64,000 nt of DNA from Salinispora tropica CNB-440 (GTDB lineage Bacteria; Actinomycetota; Actinomycetes; Mycobacteriales; Micromonosporaceae). Under the pieces are notes generated by a model that saw only the letters and a list, made by a program, of their open reading frames with translations, did no database searches and was not told the origin of the DNA. Shown here piece after piece: positions 51,201 to 59,329 of the stretch. Position numbers and translations under genes: made by a program. Within the stretch, counting starts at the first letter, position 1, and every line of letters begins with the position of its first letter. Location: assembly GCF_000016425.1 (NCBI RefSeq), contig NC_009380.1, positions 3,786,144-3,850,143 on the forward strand, read 5' to 3'.

Positions 51201-52046
51201 ATGCTGGAATCCAGCCCAGCCGAGGTGACCGCCCTCTACGGCGGACCGGCGACCCGACGGGTCCGCGCCCGTGACCTGCTCGCTGCGAAGGAACGTGGCG
51301 AACGGTGGGCGATGCTCACCTCGTACGACCAGTACACGGCGGGGATCTTCGACGCTGCCGGCATCCCGGTGCTGTTGGTCGGCGACTCGGCCGCGAACAA
51401 CGTCTTCGGCTACGAGACGACGTTACCGGTGACCCCCGACGAGCTGCTGCCCCTGGTCCGGGCCGTGGTCGGGGCCACCCGGCAGACGCTGGTCGTCGGC
51501 GATCTGCCGTTCGGATCCTATGAGGAGGGCCCGGCCGCGGCCCTGCGCACCGCCGTACGGTTCATGAAGGAAGGCGGCTGCCACGCGGTCAAACTGGAGG
51601 GTGGCCGCCACTGCGCCGAACAGATCGCCGCGATCGTGCGAGCCGGTATCCCGGTGATGGCGCACATCGGCTTTACTCCGCAGCGGGAACACACCCTCGG
51701 CGGATACCGGGTCCAGGGCCGCGGCGACACCGCCGAGGAGGTGCTCGCCGATGCCCGCGCGATCGCCGAGGCGGGTGCCTTCGCGGTGGTGCTGGAGATG
51801 GTCCCCGGTGACGTGGCGAAACGGATCACCGCCGAGCTGACCATCCCGACTGTGGGCATCGGCGCCGGCCCGGACACCGATGCCCAGGTGCTGGTCTGGC
51901 AGGACATGGCGGGTCTGCGTACCGGCCGGACGCCCCGCTTCGTCAAGCGCTACGCCAACCTCGCCGACACCTTGGGCGAGGCGACCCGTCGGTTCGCCGA
52001 CGAGGTGCGCGACGGCGGATTCCCCGCCACCGAGCACACCTTCTGA
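51201..52046 (+). CDS. panB: 3-methyl-2-oxobutanoate hydroxymethyltransferase
   Basis: A 281-residue TIM-barrel enzyme converting 2-oxoisovalerate to ketopantoate with methylene-tetrahydrofolate, the first step of pantothenate synthesis. LVGDSAANNVFGYETTLPVT, GDLPFGSYEEGP, VKLEGG and GFTPQREHTLGGYRVQGR are family motifs with the metal-binding aspartates and catalytic glutamate region. The ATG at 51201 is preceded by GGAAGGAGAGAACC. panC and panD are not in the window. It follows nadE by 157 bases in the same direction. Confidence 0.95.
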   Translation: MLESSPAEVTALYGGPATRRVRARDLLAAKERGERWAMLTSYDQYTAGIFDAAGIPVLLVGDSAANNVFGYETTLPVTPDELLPLVRAVVGATRQTLVVGDLPFGSYEEGPAAALRTAVRFMKEGGCHAVKLEGGRHCAEQIAAIVRAGIPVMAHIGFTPQREHTLGGYRVQGRGDTAEEVLADARAIAEAGAFAVVLEMVPGDVAKRITAELTIPTVGIGAGPDTDAQVLVWQDMAGLRTGRTPRFVKRYANLADTLGEATRRFADEVRDGGFPATEHTF

Positions 52047-52199
52047 CCGGTCTGGTGGTGGCCCGGCTGACGCCGGGCCACCGCGACCAGGCAAACTATC
52101 CACTCGGGACACGACACGTAAGCTCAGTGTCGAGATCGAGCCCCGACTCCCCGCCCGAAGCCCACGTCGCAGACCGATCTCCACTGACGACTTACCGAG

Positions 52200-52205
52200 T
52201 AATAT
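52200..52205 (+). promoter_or_regulatory. -10 hexamer TAATAT, leaderless-type
   Basis: TAATAT, 8 bases, then the GTG at 52214; this is an AT-rich spot unusual for the window. Confidence 0.5.
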
Positions 52206-52213
52206 TCTTCTCC

Positions 52214-52702
52214 GTGCATAAAACAACTCTTTTCCGGGCTCTGCTGGTCCCTACCGCTGTCCTCGCCCTCACCGCTTGCGGCGGAGGGGATGACACGGAG
52301 CCAAACTCGTCCCCGTCACCAACCGCCGACCCCACGGTGGCCTCCTCGTCGGCGCCACCTGCGGCTGCTGCCGTCGAGGGCGACAAGAAGCTCTGCGAAG
52401 CGGCCAACAAGGCCAGCATGGACCTCCGGCAATCCCTGCTCGACGCCGTGTCGGAAGGCCAGGAGCCGACGGCGGAGATGTTCCAGGACATCTTCACCGG
52501 GTTGGCGACGGAGTTCGCTTCCATCGCCGCGACCGGCGACGCCGACAGCGCGGTCGTCGCCGCGCTGACCGCGTACAGCGAGGAGGCCGGCAAGGCGGCT
52601 GCCGCCGAGAGCCCGGAAGCCGCCGACAACCCCGCCTTCGACAAGGCCACCGACACCGCGATCGAGGCCTGCCAGGCGGTCGGGGTTTCCGTCGACTTCT
52701 GA
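52214..52702 (+). CDS. Putative lipoprotein
   Basis: A 162-residue protein. The GTG start gives VHKTTLFRALLVPTAVLALTACGGG, whose LTAC lipobox predicts lipid attachment to the cysteine. A Ser/Pro/Thr/Ala linker follows, then a helical domain with two cysteines (KKLCEAANKASMDLRQ and DTAIEACQAVGVSVDF) that could form a disulfide. Neither a partner gene nor a known family is evident. Helical two-cysteine lipoproteins of this size occur widely in Micromonosporaceae. Upstream frame sequence is not part of the protein. Confidence 0.75.
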   Translation: MHKTTLFRALLVPTAVLALTACGGGDDTEPNSSPSPTADPTVASSSAPPAAAAVEGDKKLCEAANKASMDLRQSLLDAVSEGQEPTAEMFQDIFTGLATEFASIAATGDADSAVVAALTAYSEEAGKAAAAESPEAADNPAFDKATDTAIEACQAVGVSVDF

Positions 52703-52814
52703 CCCCGCGGCATTCGGGGGGGCTTACCGCGAACATCCGCAGGCTGACCGGCCCCGTAGGCTAATCACGACGCTCCGTGCGGCCGCTGGCGACCCTACGA
52801 CCGCATGGAGTGTC

Positions 52815-52834
52815 GCCCGCTGGAGCCAGCGGGC
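52815..52834. terminator. Hairpin between lipoprotein gene and npdG
   Basis: GCCCGCTGG and CCAGCGGGC are separated by AG, a perfect 9-bp stem between convergent genes. Confidence 0.5.
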
Positions 52835-52897
52835 AGCACCCCGTCGACCAGCCTCCAGACGTCACCCGGCCACGCGAACGCGTCCAGCCTGACCACG

Positions 52898-53596
52898 TCA
52901 GAGATCGGTGACGCGGATGCCGGCGTGAGCCTTGTAACGCTTGTTGATAGCGATCAGGTTCGCGGTGAGAGCCTCGATCTGGTGGGCGTTCCGCAGGCGG
53001 CCGGCGTAGATGCCGCGCATGCCGGGGATCCGGGCGGCAAGGGCACCGACGATGCCGGCCAGTTCCCGCTCCTCGGTGCAGATCAGCACGTCCAGCTCAA
53101 TCCGGTCGATCTGCGGATCCGCCAGCAACGGGGCGCTGACGTGGTTGAAGGCCGCGCACACCCGGGACTGCGGCAGCAGCGCGGCGGCCTGCTGGACGGC
53201 GCTTCCCTCCGCCACGGTGAGGGCGTACGGGCCCTGCTTGTCGAAGCCGAGCGGGTTGACGCAGTCGATCACGATTTTGCCAGCGAGGGGCTCGGCGAGC
53301 GCACCGACGATACTGGCGTGACCATCCCACGGCACCGCGACAATCACCACATCGCTACGCCGGGCGACCTCCTCGTTGGCGGCCCCGGTGACGCTCGCGT
53401 CGGCGGACACCCCGGGCAGAGCGGCGATCTCCGCAGCGGACTGGGCGGCCCGCTCGGCCGAGCGGGAACCGATCAGCACGGTCTGGCCAGCGCGGGCGAA
53501 CCGGTAGGCGAGGCCATGCCCCTGGTCGCCGGTGCCACCGACGATACCGACAGTGAGCCCGGACACATCGGGTAGGTTGCTCGCGTCGTAAGCCAT
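52898..53596 (-). CDS. npdG: F420H2:NADP+ oxidoreductase (NADPH-dependent F420 reductase)
   Basis: A 232-residue enzyme that moves hydride between coenzyme F420 and NADP. The N-terminal Rossmann motif LTVGIVGGTGDQGHGLAYRF includes the family's GGTGDQG loop; GSRSAERA binds the NADP phosphate, and VVIVAVPWDGH, CVNPLGFDKQGPY and LRNAHQIEALTANLIAINKRY are further signatures. The ATG at 53596 follows GAGGATG. Its presence implies F420-dependent enzymes elsewhere in the genome, normal for this order. An AraC-type pseudogene lies upstream on the same strand. Confidence 0.9.
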   Translation of the reverse strand: MAYDASNLPDVSGLTVGIVGGTGDQGHGLAYRFARAGQTVLIGSRSAERAAQSAAEIAALPGVSADASVTGAANEEVARRSDVVIVAVPWDGHASIVGALAEPLAGKIVIDCVNPLGFDKQGPYALTVAEGSAVQQAAALLPQSRVCAAFNHVSAPLLADPQIDRIELDVLICTEERELAGIVGALAARIPGMRGIYAGRLRNAHQIEALTANLIAINKRYKAHAGIRVTDL

Positions 53597-53650
53597 GCGA
53601 ACATCCTCGCAAATCGGCGATGCACGAGCAGCAGTCGATGCTGTGACAAT

Positions 53651-53719
53651 CCCCGCTGGGGTGCCGTGGACAGCGGGGGTGTCGAACGGGTGCCCCCTCG
53701 CCCGCAATAGCGAGGGGGC
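53651..53719 (-). terminator. Two hairpins downstream of the AraC-type gene
   Basis: GCCCCCTCGC (53692-53701) pairs with GCGAGGGGGC (53710-53719). CCCCGCTG (53651-53658) pairs with CAGCGGGG (53671-53678). Both stems are perfect. Confidence 0.55.
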
Positions 53720-53778
53720 GCACGACGCTCGTTCCACGAGTCGGAGACCCCGCTACCGGGCCGAGGTCCCGCTATCGG

Positions 53779-54470
53779 TCAGTCCCGCTCCACCGGGATC
53801 CAGAGTTCGGACTCCGCGGTCGCACCGTCCGCCGCGACACGGGTGCGGGAAATCTCCGGACCCGGACGGCTGCGGTACGGGTTGGACGGGAACCACCGTC
53901 GGTGACCTTGGCGCTGACATTGACGACGCCATTCGGTTCCTGGTCGGACAGCGCCACCATCCGGTTGACTGTCTCCTGGTCGATACTCCGGACGAACTCG
54001 ACGATCGCGGGGCTCATCCCCTCGTGCACCAGGGGCACCCGGGCTCGCCGGCCCACCAGGCGGAAACCGTCCTTGTCAACGATTCGGTACTCCATACTGC
54101 TACTCCCATCGATGGTGAGGCGGAAGGAGATCCGAGGCTGGGCGCGCAGAGTCGCCCCCGTACGGCGGGCCTCGCCTGGGCTGGCGCCGTGCACGGCCTG
54201 AAACGCCCGGCCGAACGCCTCGGTGGAGCCATAGCCGTACTGCACCGCGATGTCGAGCAGCGACCGTTCCCCCGCCAGCACCTCCGCCGCGGCGACGGTC
54301 AGTCGACGACGCCGGACGTACTCGGACAGACCGATCCCGGCCAGCGCGGAGAACAGCCGCCGGAGGTGGTACTCCGACGTCGCGGCGATCCGGGCCAGTT
54401 CGGCCACGTCAACCGGCTGGTCGAGGTGCCGCTCGAGGTGCGCCATGACATCGTTGAGCCGCTTCAGCAC
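53779..54470 (-). pseudogene. AraC family regulator with GyrI-like effector domain, frameshifted near its end
   Basis: The GTG at 54470 (VLKRLNDVMAHLERHL) has AGGAGG upstream. Two AraC helix-turn-helix units follow (DVAELARIAATSEYHLRRLF and LLDIAVQYGYGSTEAFGRAF), then the start of a GyrI-like small-molecule domain (SSMEYRIVDKDGFRLVGR, SDQEPNGVVNVSAKVTDG). After VTDGG the frame turns into Arg/Pro-rich sequence. In the neighbouring frame the expected continuation FPSNPYRSRPGPEI, then AESELWIPVERD and a stop at 53779-53781, is readable. One base is missing near 53900 in GACGGTGGTTCCCG (minus strand). Without the shift the effector domain would be complete. It is either a real mutation or a sequencing error. 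DNA binding could survive. Confidence 0.72.
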
Positions 54471-54571
54471 CCGGACCTCCTTCCCTTGCGCCCACGACGC
54501 TAGGGTCACGTGGGCAGCACCAACCCGACAAGCTGTGCCAGATTCGATCAGGTCAGTTCAGGCTGCGGTGG

Positions 54572-54955
54572 CTACCGGGCACCGTTCCAGTCAACGAGTT
54601 GGACGATGACACCGTTCGGGTCGCGGACCTGGAAGGCGCGCTCACCCCACTCCTCGGTAGTCAGCGGCATGCTGATCGTGACGCCCTCGACCTGAAGCCG
54701 GGTGAGCTCACCTTCCAGGTCGTCGACCACGAACGCCAGGATCAGCCCACGGGCGTGGTCGTCACGCTGGTCGTCGGGGAGGGTGGCGAGCCCACGCCGC
54801 AGGAAGACGACGTTCACACCAGCGTCGTCGCGGGTCAGCGAGGCGAATCCGTCCGCGGCCATCTCCTGACGGAACCCGAAGTGCTCGGTCAGGAAGGTGG
54901 CAGAGGCGGGGACATCCTCAACATTGAGTGATACGGCAGTGGAGGTGATCTTCAT
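54572..54955 (-). CDS. VOC family (glyoxalase/bleomycin resistance-type) protein
   Basis: A 127-residue protein with the paired beta-alpha-beta-beta-beta modules of the VOC fold. The first is ITSTAVSLNVEDVPASATFL to HFGFRQEM, the second ILAFVVDDLEGELTRLQ to GERAFQVRDPNGVIVQLVDW. The final glutamate/histidine metal positions of true glyoxalases are not clearly conserved (VIVQLVDW instead of V-x-E-L), so a binding function is also possible. ATG 54955 has GAAGGACTC upstream. It is divergent from a TetR regulator, with a large palindrome between, and is probably controlled by it. Confidence 0.85.
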   Translation of the reverse strand: MKITSTAVSLNVEDVPASATFLTEHFGFRQEMAADGFASLTRDDAGVNVVFLRRGLATLPDDQRDDHARGLILAFVVDDLEGELTRLQVEGVTISMPLTTEEWGERAFQVRDPNGVIVQLVDWNGAR

Positions 54956-54985
54956 GGAAGAGTCCTTCTCGCGATGATCCGAATA

Positions 54986-55026
54986 CCTCGTACGTCGTAC
55001 GCTGTACATTGTACAGCGTACGAGGA
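54986..55026. promoter_or_regulatory. Nested palindromic operator between VOC and TetR genes
   Basis: CGTACGCTGTACA-T-TGTACAGCGTACG (54996-55022) is a perfect 27-base palindrome. A second, outer inverted repeat, CCTCGTACG (54986-54994) with CGTACGAGG (55018-55026), overlaps it. The site covers the likely promoter region of both divergent genes. Confidence 0.8.
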
Positions 55027-55042
55027 AGTTGGGGAGATGACT

Positions 55043-55831
55043 ATGCGTGCACCTGACGTAACCAGCGCCGGAGACCCCGCGCGTACGCTCGCCCTGCTCT
55101 GGCGGGAGCCATCGACCGCGGCGCGCCGAGGCCCGCAACGCGGCCTCGATCTGGACGCGGTGATCGAAGCGGCGACCGCGGTCGCCGATGCCGAAGGGCT
55201 GAACGGTCTGACCATGCGCCGCGTCGCCCAAGAGCTGCGGGTCTCCCCCATGACCCTCTACACGTACGTGCCCGGCAAGGCGGAGCTACTCGACGTGATG
55301 CTCGACGCCGCGTACGGCCGGATGTCGCGCACCGACACCACCGGACAACCCTGGCGAGCACGGCTGACCGCCGTGGCCGAGGAGAACCGGGCGCTCTTCG
55401 CGACCCATCCGTGGACCGCCACGGTCTCCACGCTGCGTCCCCCGCTCGGTCCGGGCGCGATCGCCAAGTACGAGCACGAGCTGACCGCCCTGGACGGCCT
55501 GGGTCTCGACGACGTCGAGATGGACGACTGCCTGACCCTCCTGCTGAGCTTCGTCCAGGCCAACGCCCGAGTCACCGCCGATGCCCGGGCCACTGCCCAG
55601 CTCACCACCATGACCGACGACCAGTGGTGGGCGGCCGCCGGGCCGTTGCTGGCCCGGGTCCTCGACCCCGCGGCCCACCCGCTGGCCACCCGCGTCGGCA
55701 GTGCCGCCGGCGCGGCTCACGGCAGCGCCCACGACCCCGCCCACGCCTACGAGTTCGGCCTCCGCCGCCTCCTGGACGGGCTCGCCACACTCATCGAACG
55801 CGCGATACCCGCGGCGTCAGGGAACTCCTGA
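55043..55831 (+). CDS. TetR family transcriptional regulator
   Basis: A 262-residue repressor. The helix-turn-helix spans about residues 32-78 (DLDAVIEAATAVADAEGLNGL, TMRRVAQELRVSPMTLYTYV), preceded by a short N-terminal extension. The C-terminal ligand domain (TLYTYVPGKAELLDVMLD onward, MDDCLTLLLSFVQANARV) resembles the TetR_C group found in regulators of tetracycline-like or drug-response genes. Start choice: ATG 55043 has GGGGAG six bases upstream; ATG 55037 is too close to it. It probably represses itself and the divergent VOC gene through the palindrome between them. Confidence 0.9.
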   Translation: MRAPDVTSAGDPARTLALLWREPSTAARRGPQRGLDLDAVIEAATAVADAEGLNGLTMRRVAQELRVSPMTLYTYVPGKAELLDVMLDAAYGRMSRTDTTGQPWRARLTAVAEENRALFATHPWTATVSTLRPPLGPGAIAKYEHELTALDGLGLDDVEMDDCLTLLLSFVQANARVTADARATAQLTTMTDDQWWAAAGPLLARVLDPAAHPLATRVGSAAGAAHGSAHDPAHAYEFGLRRLLDGLATLIERAIPAASGNS

Positions 55832-55873
55832 TCCCACTCCAGGATGAGCAACGACCGGGGATGCTTCGGAGGC

Positions 55874-56479
55874 TCATTCGGCGGGGCGACGGAGCAGAGT
55901 GACGGCGAAGTCGCTCTCCTCCCGCCACGGGCGCAGATCCCAGGTGGCGAAACGGTGCTCCCGGCGTAGCCCGGCAGCCGCCGAATCGTCGTCGAAGGCC
56001 GACAGCGGGTAGCCCCGGTCGGTGCCGAAGCCGACCGCGATGACGCCGTCGGGACGCAGGTGCGCCGCGATCCGGCGGAGCACCTCCGCCTCGGTGCCCG
56101 CAGCGACGAAGGTCATCACGTTGCCGGCGACCACCGCGGCATCGAAGGGTTCCGGCTCCCCGGCGGCGGCCAGATCGAGTTCAGCCAGGTCGGCCACGAG
56201 CCAGCGCGGACCGAGATGGGCGGCCCCCGCCGCCTCGACCAAGACGGGATCGGCGTCAACCCCCACCACGGTGTGGCCCCGCAACGCCAGCGCGGCCCCG
56301 ACCCGACCGGTGCCGCAGCCGGCGTCGAGGACCCGGGAACCCGGCGCTACCAACGCGTCGATCAGCCGGGCCTCGCCAGCAAGGTCTGCGCCCTCAGCCG
56401 CCAACTGGCGGAATCGGTCGATGTACCACTGGGAGTGGTCCGGGCCGGTGTCGGTCACCCATCGGGTCGGCTTTGCCAT
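55874..56479 (-). CDS. Class I SAM-dependent methyltransferase
   Basis: A 201-residue enzyme. VLDAGCGTGRVGAALALRG is SAM motif I, VVGVDADPVLVEAA is motif II, FDAAVVAGNVMTF is the post-II motif, and LRPDGVIAVGFGTDRGYPL is motif III. No target-recognition domain is visible, so it most likely modifies a small molecule. The N-terminus MAKPTRWVTDTGPDHSQWYI is typical of a methyltransferase group seen in actinomycetes. It converges on the TetR gene with 42 bases between. Confidence 0.88.
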   Translation of the reverse strand: MAKPTRWVTDTGPDHSQWYIDRFRQLAAEGADLAGEARLIDALVAPGSRVLDAGCGTGRVGAALALRGHTVVGVDADPVLVEAAGAAHLGPRWLVADLAELDLAAAGEPEPFDAAVVAGNVMTFVAAGTEAEVLRRIAAHLRPDGVIAVGFGTDRGYPLSAFDDDSAAAGLRREHRFATWDLRPWREESDFAVTLLRRPAE

Positions 56480-56600
56480 GACGACAACCGTATCGTCCGG
56501 GACGATCGCTCAACCCGGCACCGGTCACCGCTGGACCTGGCCCCAACCAGCGGCTCCAGTAGCGCACCGGCCACCGATGAATACCTGATGTCGTCCGAGG

Positions 56601-56643
56601 ACGTTGTTGGCCGGCACCCGGGTCGGGTGCCGGCCAACAACGT
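56601..56643 (-). terminator. Strong terminator, perfect 20-bp stem
   Basis: ACGTTGTTGGCCGGCACCCG and its exact reverse complement flank GGT, 36 bases beyond the stop of the secreted-protein gene on the minus strand. Confidence 0.85.
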
Positions 56644-56678
56644 GTTTCCCTTTGTGGGTGTGGTCTATAGGTGCTGGG

Positions 56679-57263
56679 TCAGCTGGTCCAGTGTTCGGCC
56701 ACGAGGTCAGCGGCCTGGGTCTCCCACTGGGCGTAGTGGAACGGGTACGCCGACACCTGTACCGTCTGGGCGGCCTCGGTCAACGGCATCTCCTGCCAAC
56801 CGTCAACCTGCTTCAGACCGTCCAGGAACGCGGTGGTGGAGTAGGCGGGGTCGGTGATCTGCTCGACCGTGCCCCAGCCGGAGGAGGGGCGCTGCTGGAA
56901 CAGGCCCTGCGAGTCGTGGTCGTTGCGGTCACCCAGGTGACCCAGGTTCTCCAGCTTCGACTCCTGCAAACTGGTCGCGATCGCCACGACGGCGGCCCGC
57001 TCGTCCATCCCGGCGGCCTTCGTGGCCTCGATGATGGCCTTGACGTTCGACACCTGCTCGTCACCCAGGCTGATCCGTGACTGCTCGCCCTGGGTGCCGT
57101 GCGGGATCAGGGTGTCCAGGTCCGGCTTCGCGACCTGCACCGCCGCGGCCGAAGCCGGGGCCGGGGTGCTGTCGGTGTAGGTGGCCAGGGGACCGGCGAC
57201 GACACCGGTGGACAGGGCCAGACCAGCGATACCCAGGACGCTACGACGCAGAATCGTGTTCAT
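56679..57263 (-). CDS. Secreted lysozyme-like/muralytic-type protein
   Basis: A 194-residue protein. The signal peptide is MNTILRRSVLGIAGLALSTG with a cut near ASAA. The mature domain contains MDERAAVVAIATSLQESKLE, with a glutamate where lysozyme-like transglycosylases have their catalytic acid, then DSQGLFQQRPSSGWGTVEQ, AFLDGLKQVDGWQEMPLTE and AAQTVQVSAYPFHYAQWE. This domain is common in secreted actinomycete proteins and is thought to be lysozyme-related, but muralytic activity is inference. ATG 57263 has GGAG upstream. About 330 bases without a gene precede it, and it closes with a 20-bp hairpin. Confidence 0.78.
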   Translation of the reverse strand: MNTILRRSVLGIAGLALSTGVVAGPLATYTDSTPAPASAAAVQVAKPDLDTLIPHGTQGEQSRISLGDEQVSNVKAIIEATKAAGMDERAAVVAIATSLQESKLENLGHLGDRNDHDSQGLFQQRPSSGWGTVEQITDPAYSTTAFLDGLKQVDGWQEMPLTEAAQTVQVSAYPFHYAQWETQAADLVAEHWTS

Positions 57264-57598
57264 CAGGGATGCTCCATTCGGGGGTCGACACCCACACACA
57301 TCCCGAAAAGGGGGTCGGGAGCGGGGTGCAAGCACCGTCCGGCGCTCAACAGAACAAACGAAAGAAGATCCTCAGACGACCGCGGCCCTGGACGGGCTCA
57401 CACGACGCCGGGTCCAGATGTAACGACCGGCCGGCCACCATCATTCCCGGGGCACACGCACAGGCGACACCCGCCGGAGCGGGGCGCTTCCTCGGCCGTA
57501 CGCAGGGTGTAACGCCCCGACGCCCGCCGAGATTCCACCACCACCACGCCCCCACCACACACAAAAACACCCAAAACAGACAACGGTGACGCCGCCGT
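57264..57598 (-). other. Long non-coding stretch upstream of the secreted lysozyme-like gene
   Basis: No convincing gene on either strand. On the minus strand it may be a long 5' leader. Genes of this kind are often preceded by a c-di-AMP riboswitch in actinomycetes, but the conserved elements of that RNA are not recognisable here. A GGGGCG/CGCCCC pair spans 57481-57518. Confidence 0.4.
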
Positions 57599-57653
57599 AG
57601 CGGGTGTGCCTCCCGCGCCGGTCATACAAACAGACCAGGAGGCAACACCCGCT
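57599..57653 (-). terminator. Long imperfect hairpin downstream of the FG-GAP gene
   Basis: AGCGGGTGTGCCTCC (57599-57613) pairs with GGAGGCAACACCCGCT (57638-57653) with one unpaired base, about 85 bases past the FG-GAP stop. Confidence 0.55.
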
Positions 57654-57736
57654 CGGCAATGATCGGGCCCAGTACCCTCCGGCGAAGCCGACAGACCAAG
57701 AGTCTGCAACCGGTGGGCTGTGTCAGGCTGCGTAGA

Positions 57737-59260
57737 TCAGGAAATGGGGCCGAACTCGGTTGGGTCGCCCCACCCCGGGCCGCCCGGCGTAGTCGCGGGG
57801 TAGAACCACACCTGCCCGCTCGCCGCCTCGCCTGCGATCAGGGCGTCGTACCCGTCCTGGTCGGTTTCAACTGAGACGAGTTCATCGCGCTCGGACCAGC
57901 CGCCACTCGCGACCTCAACTCGATCACCGAAGCCACCACCGGCCTTGCCCGGGTACAGCCACAGCTTGCCGGTGTCCTCCTCCACCGCCGCCAAGTCGTC
58001 GTATGAGTCGTCATTGAACCGGCCTCGCGCAAGAGTGCTGAGCGTGTTCCAGTTCGCGGCGTCGAGTTCGACGCTAGTCGCCCAGGTGCCGTTGCCGTAC
58101 CCAGCCCACATACGCAGCTTGCCGGTGTTCGTGTCGATAGCGACGAGGTCGTCGTGGGCGTCGTCATCGAAACGGCCAGCGGTGAGCCGATCGAATCCAT
58201 GCCAACCCGATCCGACCGGATCAGTGCCCTTGTAGCCCCAGTCGGTGCCACTCGCCGTGCCCGGCCACAGCCAGAGGTCGCCGGTGCTGGAGTTTGTGGC
58301 GAGCAGGTCGTCGTAGCTGTCCTCGTTAAACCGGCCCACGGTCAGATTCCAATACCCGGTCCAGCCCGAACCCACCTGAACTCGTGGGGCCCACAGGCCG
58401 GTACCCGTGCCCGGGTAAAGCCATAGTCGACCAGTACCTCTTTCGACGCCGATCAGGTCCGCGTGCTCGTCCCGGGTGAACTCGCCGGTGACCGCTTCCA
58501 GCAATCCGTGCGGCTGAAGCACCGGAACCCGCCCGATCGGTACGACCCGCTCACCAAGCGGGCCGCCAGCTGCGGTGCCGGGGTAGAGCCACAGTTGGTC
58601 GCGCTCGGTAGCGATCAGGTCGTCGTAGCCGTCAGGATTGAGCGCGCCGGCTGCGAGCGACGCTAGTGCGCTACCGCCCCCGGCAATCGTGCTCCGCTGG
58701 CCCCAGACCGCGCCACCAGTGGCGGTGCCGGGGTACATGAGGAGGTCTCCGGTGCCTCTCGCCAATGCCACAATGTCGTCGTAGCCGTCCCGGTTGAACC
58801 GGCCGGCGACCAGCTCGGTGAGTCCGCCCCAATTCTTGCCGATCTGCACGGAACTACTGAAGCCACCAGCACCATTGCCCGGCCACATTCTTAGCTGGTT
58901 CGTGGAGCGCGCGACCGCCACGATGTCGTCGTAGCCGTCCCGGTTAAAGCGGCCGGCGACCAGGTCGGTTTTGCCTTGCCAACCGTTGCCGACCTGCACG
59001 CCTTGCCCTAGCCCACCGGCACCGTCGCCCGGGAAGAGCCAGAGATCCTCGGTCGCGATTTCGATGGCGAGTAGGTCCTCGTTGACGTTCCCGCCGAACT
59101 GGCCGACAGTCAATTCGCGGTAGTCGGTCCAGACGATGTCCGGCCGGACCTGGATTCGGTCACCCCAAAGCCTATCGGTAGCGGTGCCAGGGTAGAGCCA
59201 CAGTTTGCCGGTGCCCGGCTCGACCGCCATCACATCGTTACGGTTGTCTCCAGTGAACTC
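57737..59260 (-). CDS. FG-GAP/VCBS repeat protein, 5' end lost at an insertion sequence
   Basis: About 508 residues remain. They form ten tandem repeats of about 48-52 residues, each of the type GRFNRDGYDDIVAVA, T-x-x-L-x-x-WPG-x-G, the calcium-binding loop pattern D-x-D-x-x-x-D of FG-GAP beta-propellers. The first intact repeat begins EFTGDNRNDVMAVEP directly at the left end of an IS element (59261). Upstream the frame reads through the IS and has no signal peptide, so the original start, probably secretory and perhaps with another domain, is missing. The sequence on the far side of the IS does not supply it. GC content looks lower than in neighbouring core genes. A short internal start at about 59.2 kb is possible. 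Confidence 0.75.
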   Translation of the reverse strand, partial: EFTGDNRNDVMAVEPGTGKLWLYPGTATDRLWGDRIQVRPDIVWTDYRELTVGQFGGNVNEDLLAIEIATEDLWLFPGDGAGGLGQGVQVGNGWQGKTDLVAGRFNRDGYDDIVAVARSTNQLRMWPGNGAGGFSSSVQIGKNWGGLTELVAGRFNRDGYDDIVALARGTGDLLMYPGTATGGAVWGQRSTIAGGGSALASLAAGALNPDGYDDLIATERDQLWLYPGTAAGGPLGERVVPIGRVPVLQPHGLLEAVTGEFTRDEHADLIGVERGTGRLWLYPGTGTGLWAPRVQVGSGWTGYWNLTVGRFNEDSYDDLLATNSSTGDLWLWPGTASGTDWGYKGTDPVGSGWHGFDRLTAGRFDDDAHDDLVAIDTNTGKLRMWAGYGNGTWATSVELDAANWNTLSTLARGRFNDDSYDDLAAVEEDTGKLWLYPGKAGGGFGDRVEVASGGWSERDELVSVETDQDGYDALIAGEAASGQVWFYPATTPGGPGWGDPTEFGPIS

Positions 59261-59329
59261 GGGGTCTGCTGCACCAGTAGGTGACATCTGAGTTGGCTTG
59301 CCCTGTGGGCGGGCTGGAAGGATGTCGCT

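Noticed and set aside
57264..57560. c-di-AMP (ydaO) riboswitch before the secreted lysozyme-like gene
   Set aside because: The conserved core sequences of that RNA were looked for on the minus strand and not found by eye.
58700..59000. Similar 40-base blocks in the FG-GAP gene resembling a repeat array
   Set aside because: They are the coding repeats for the D-G-Y-D-D loops of successive propeller blades, at about 150-base intervals.
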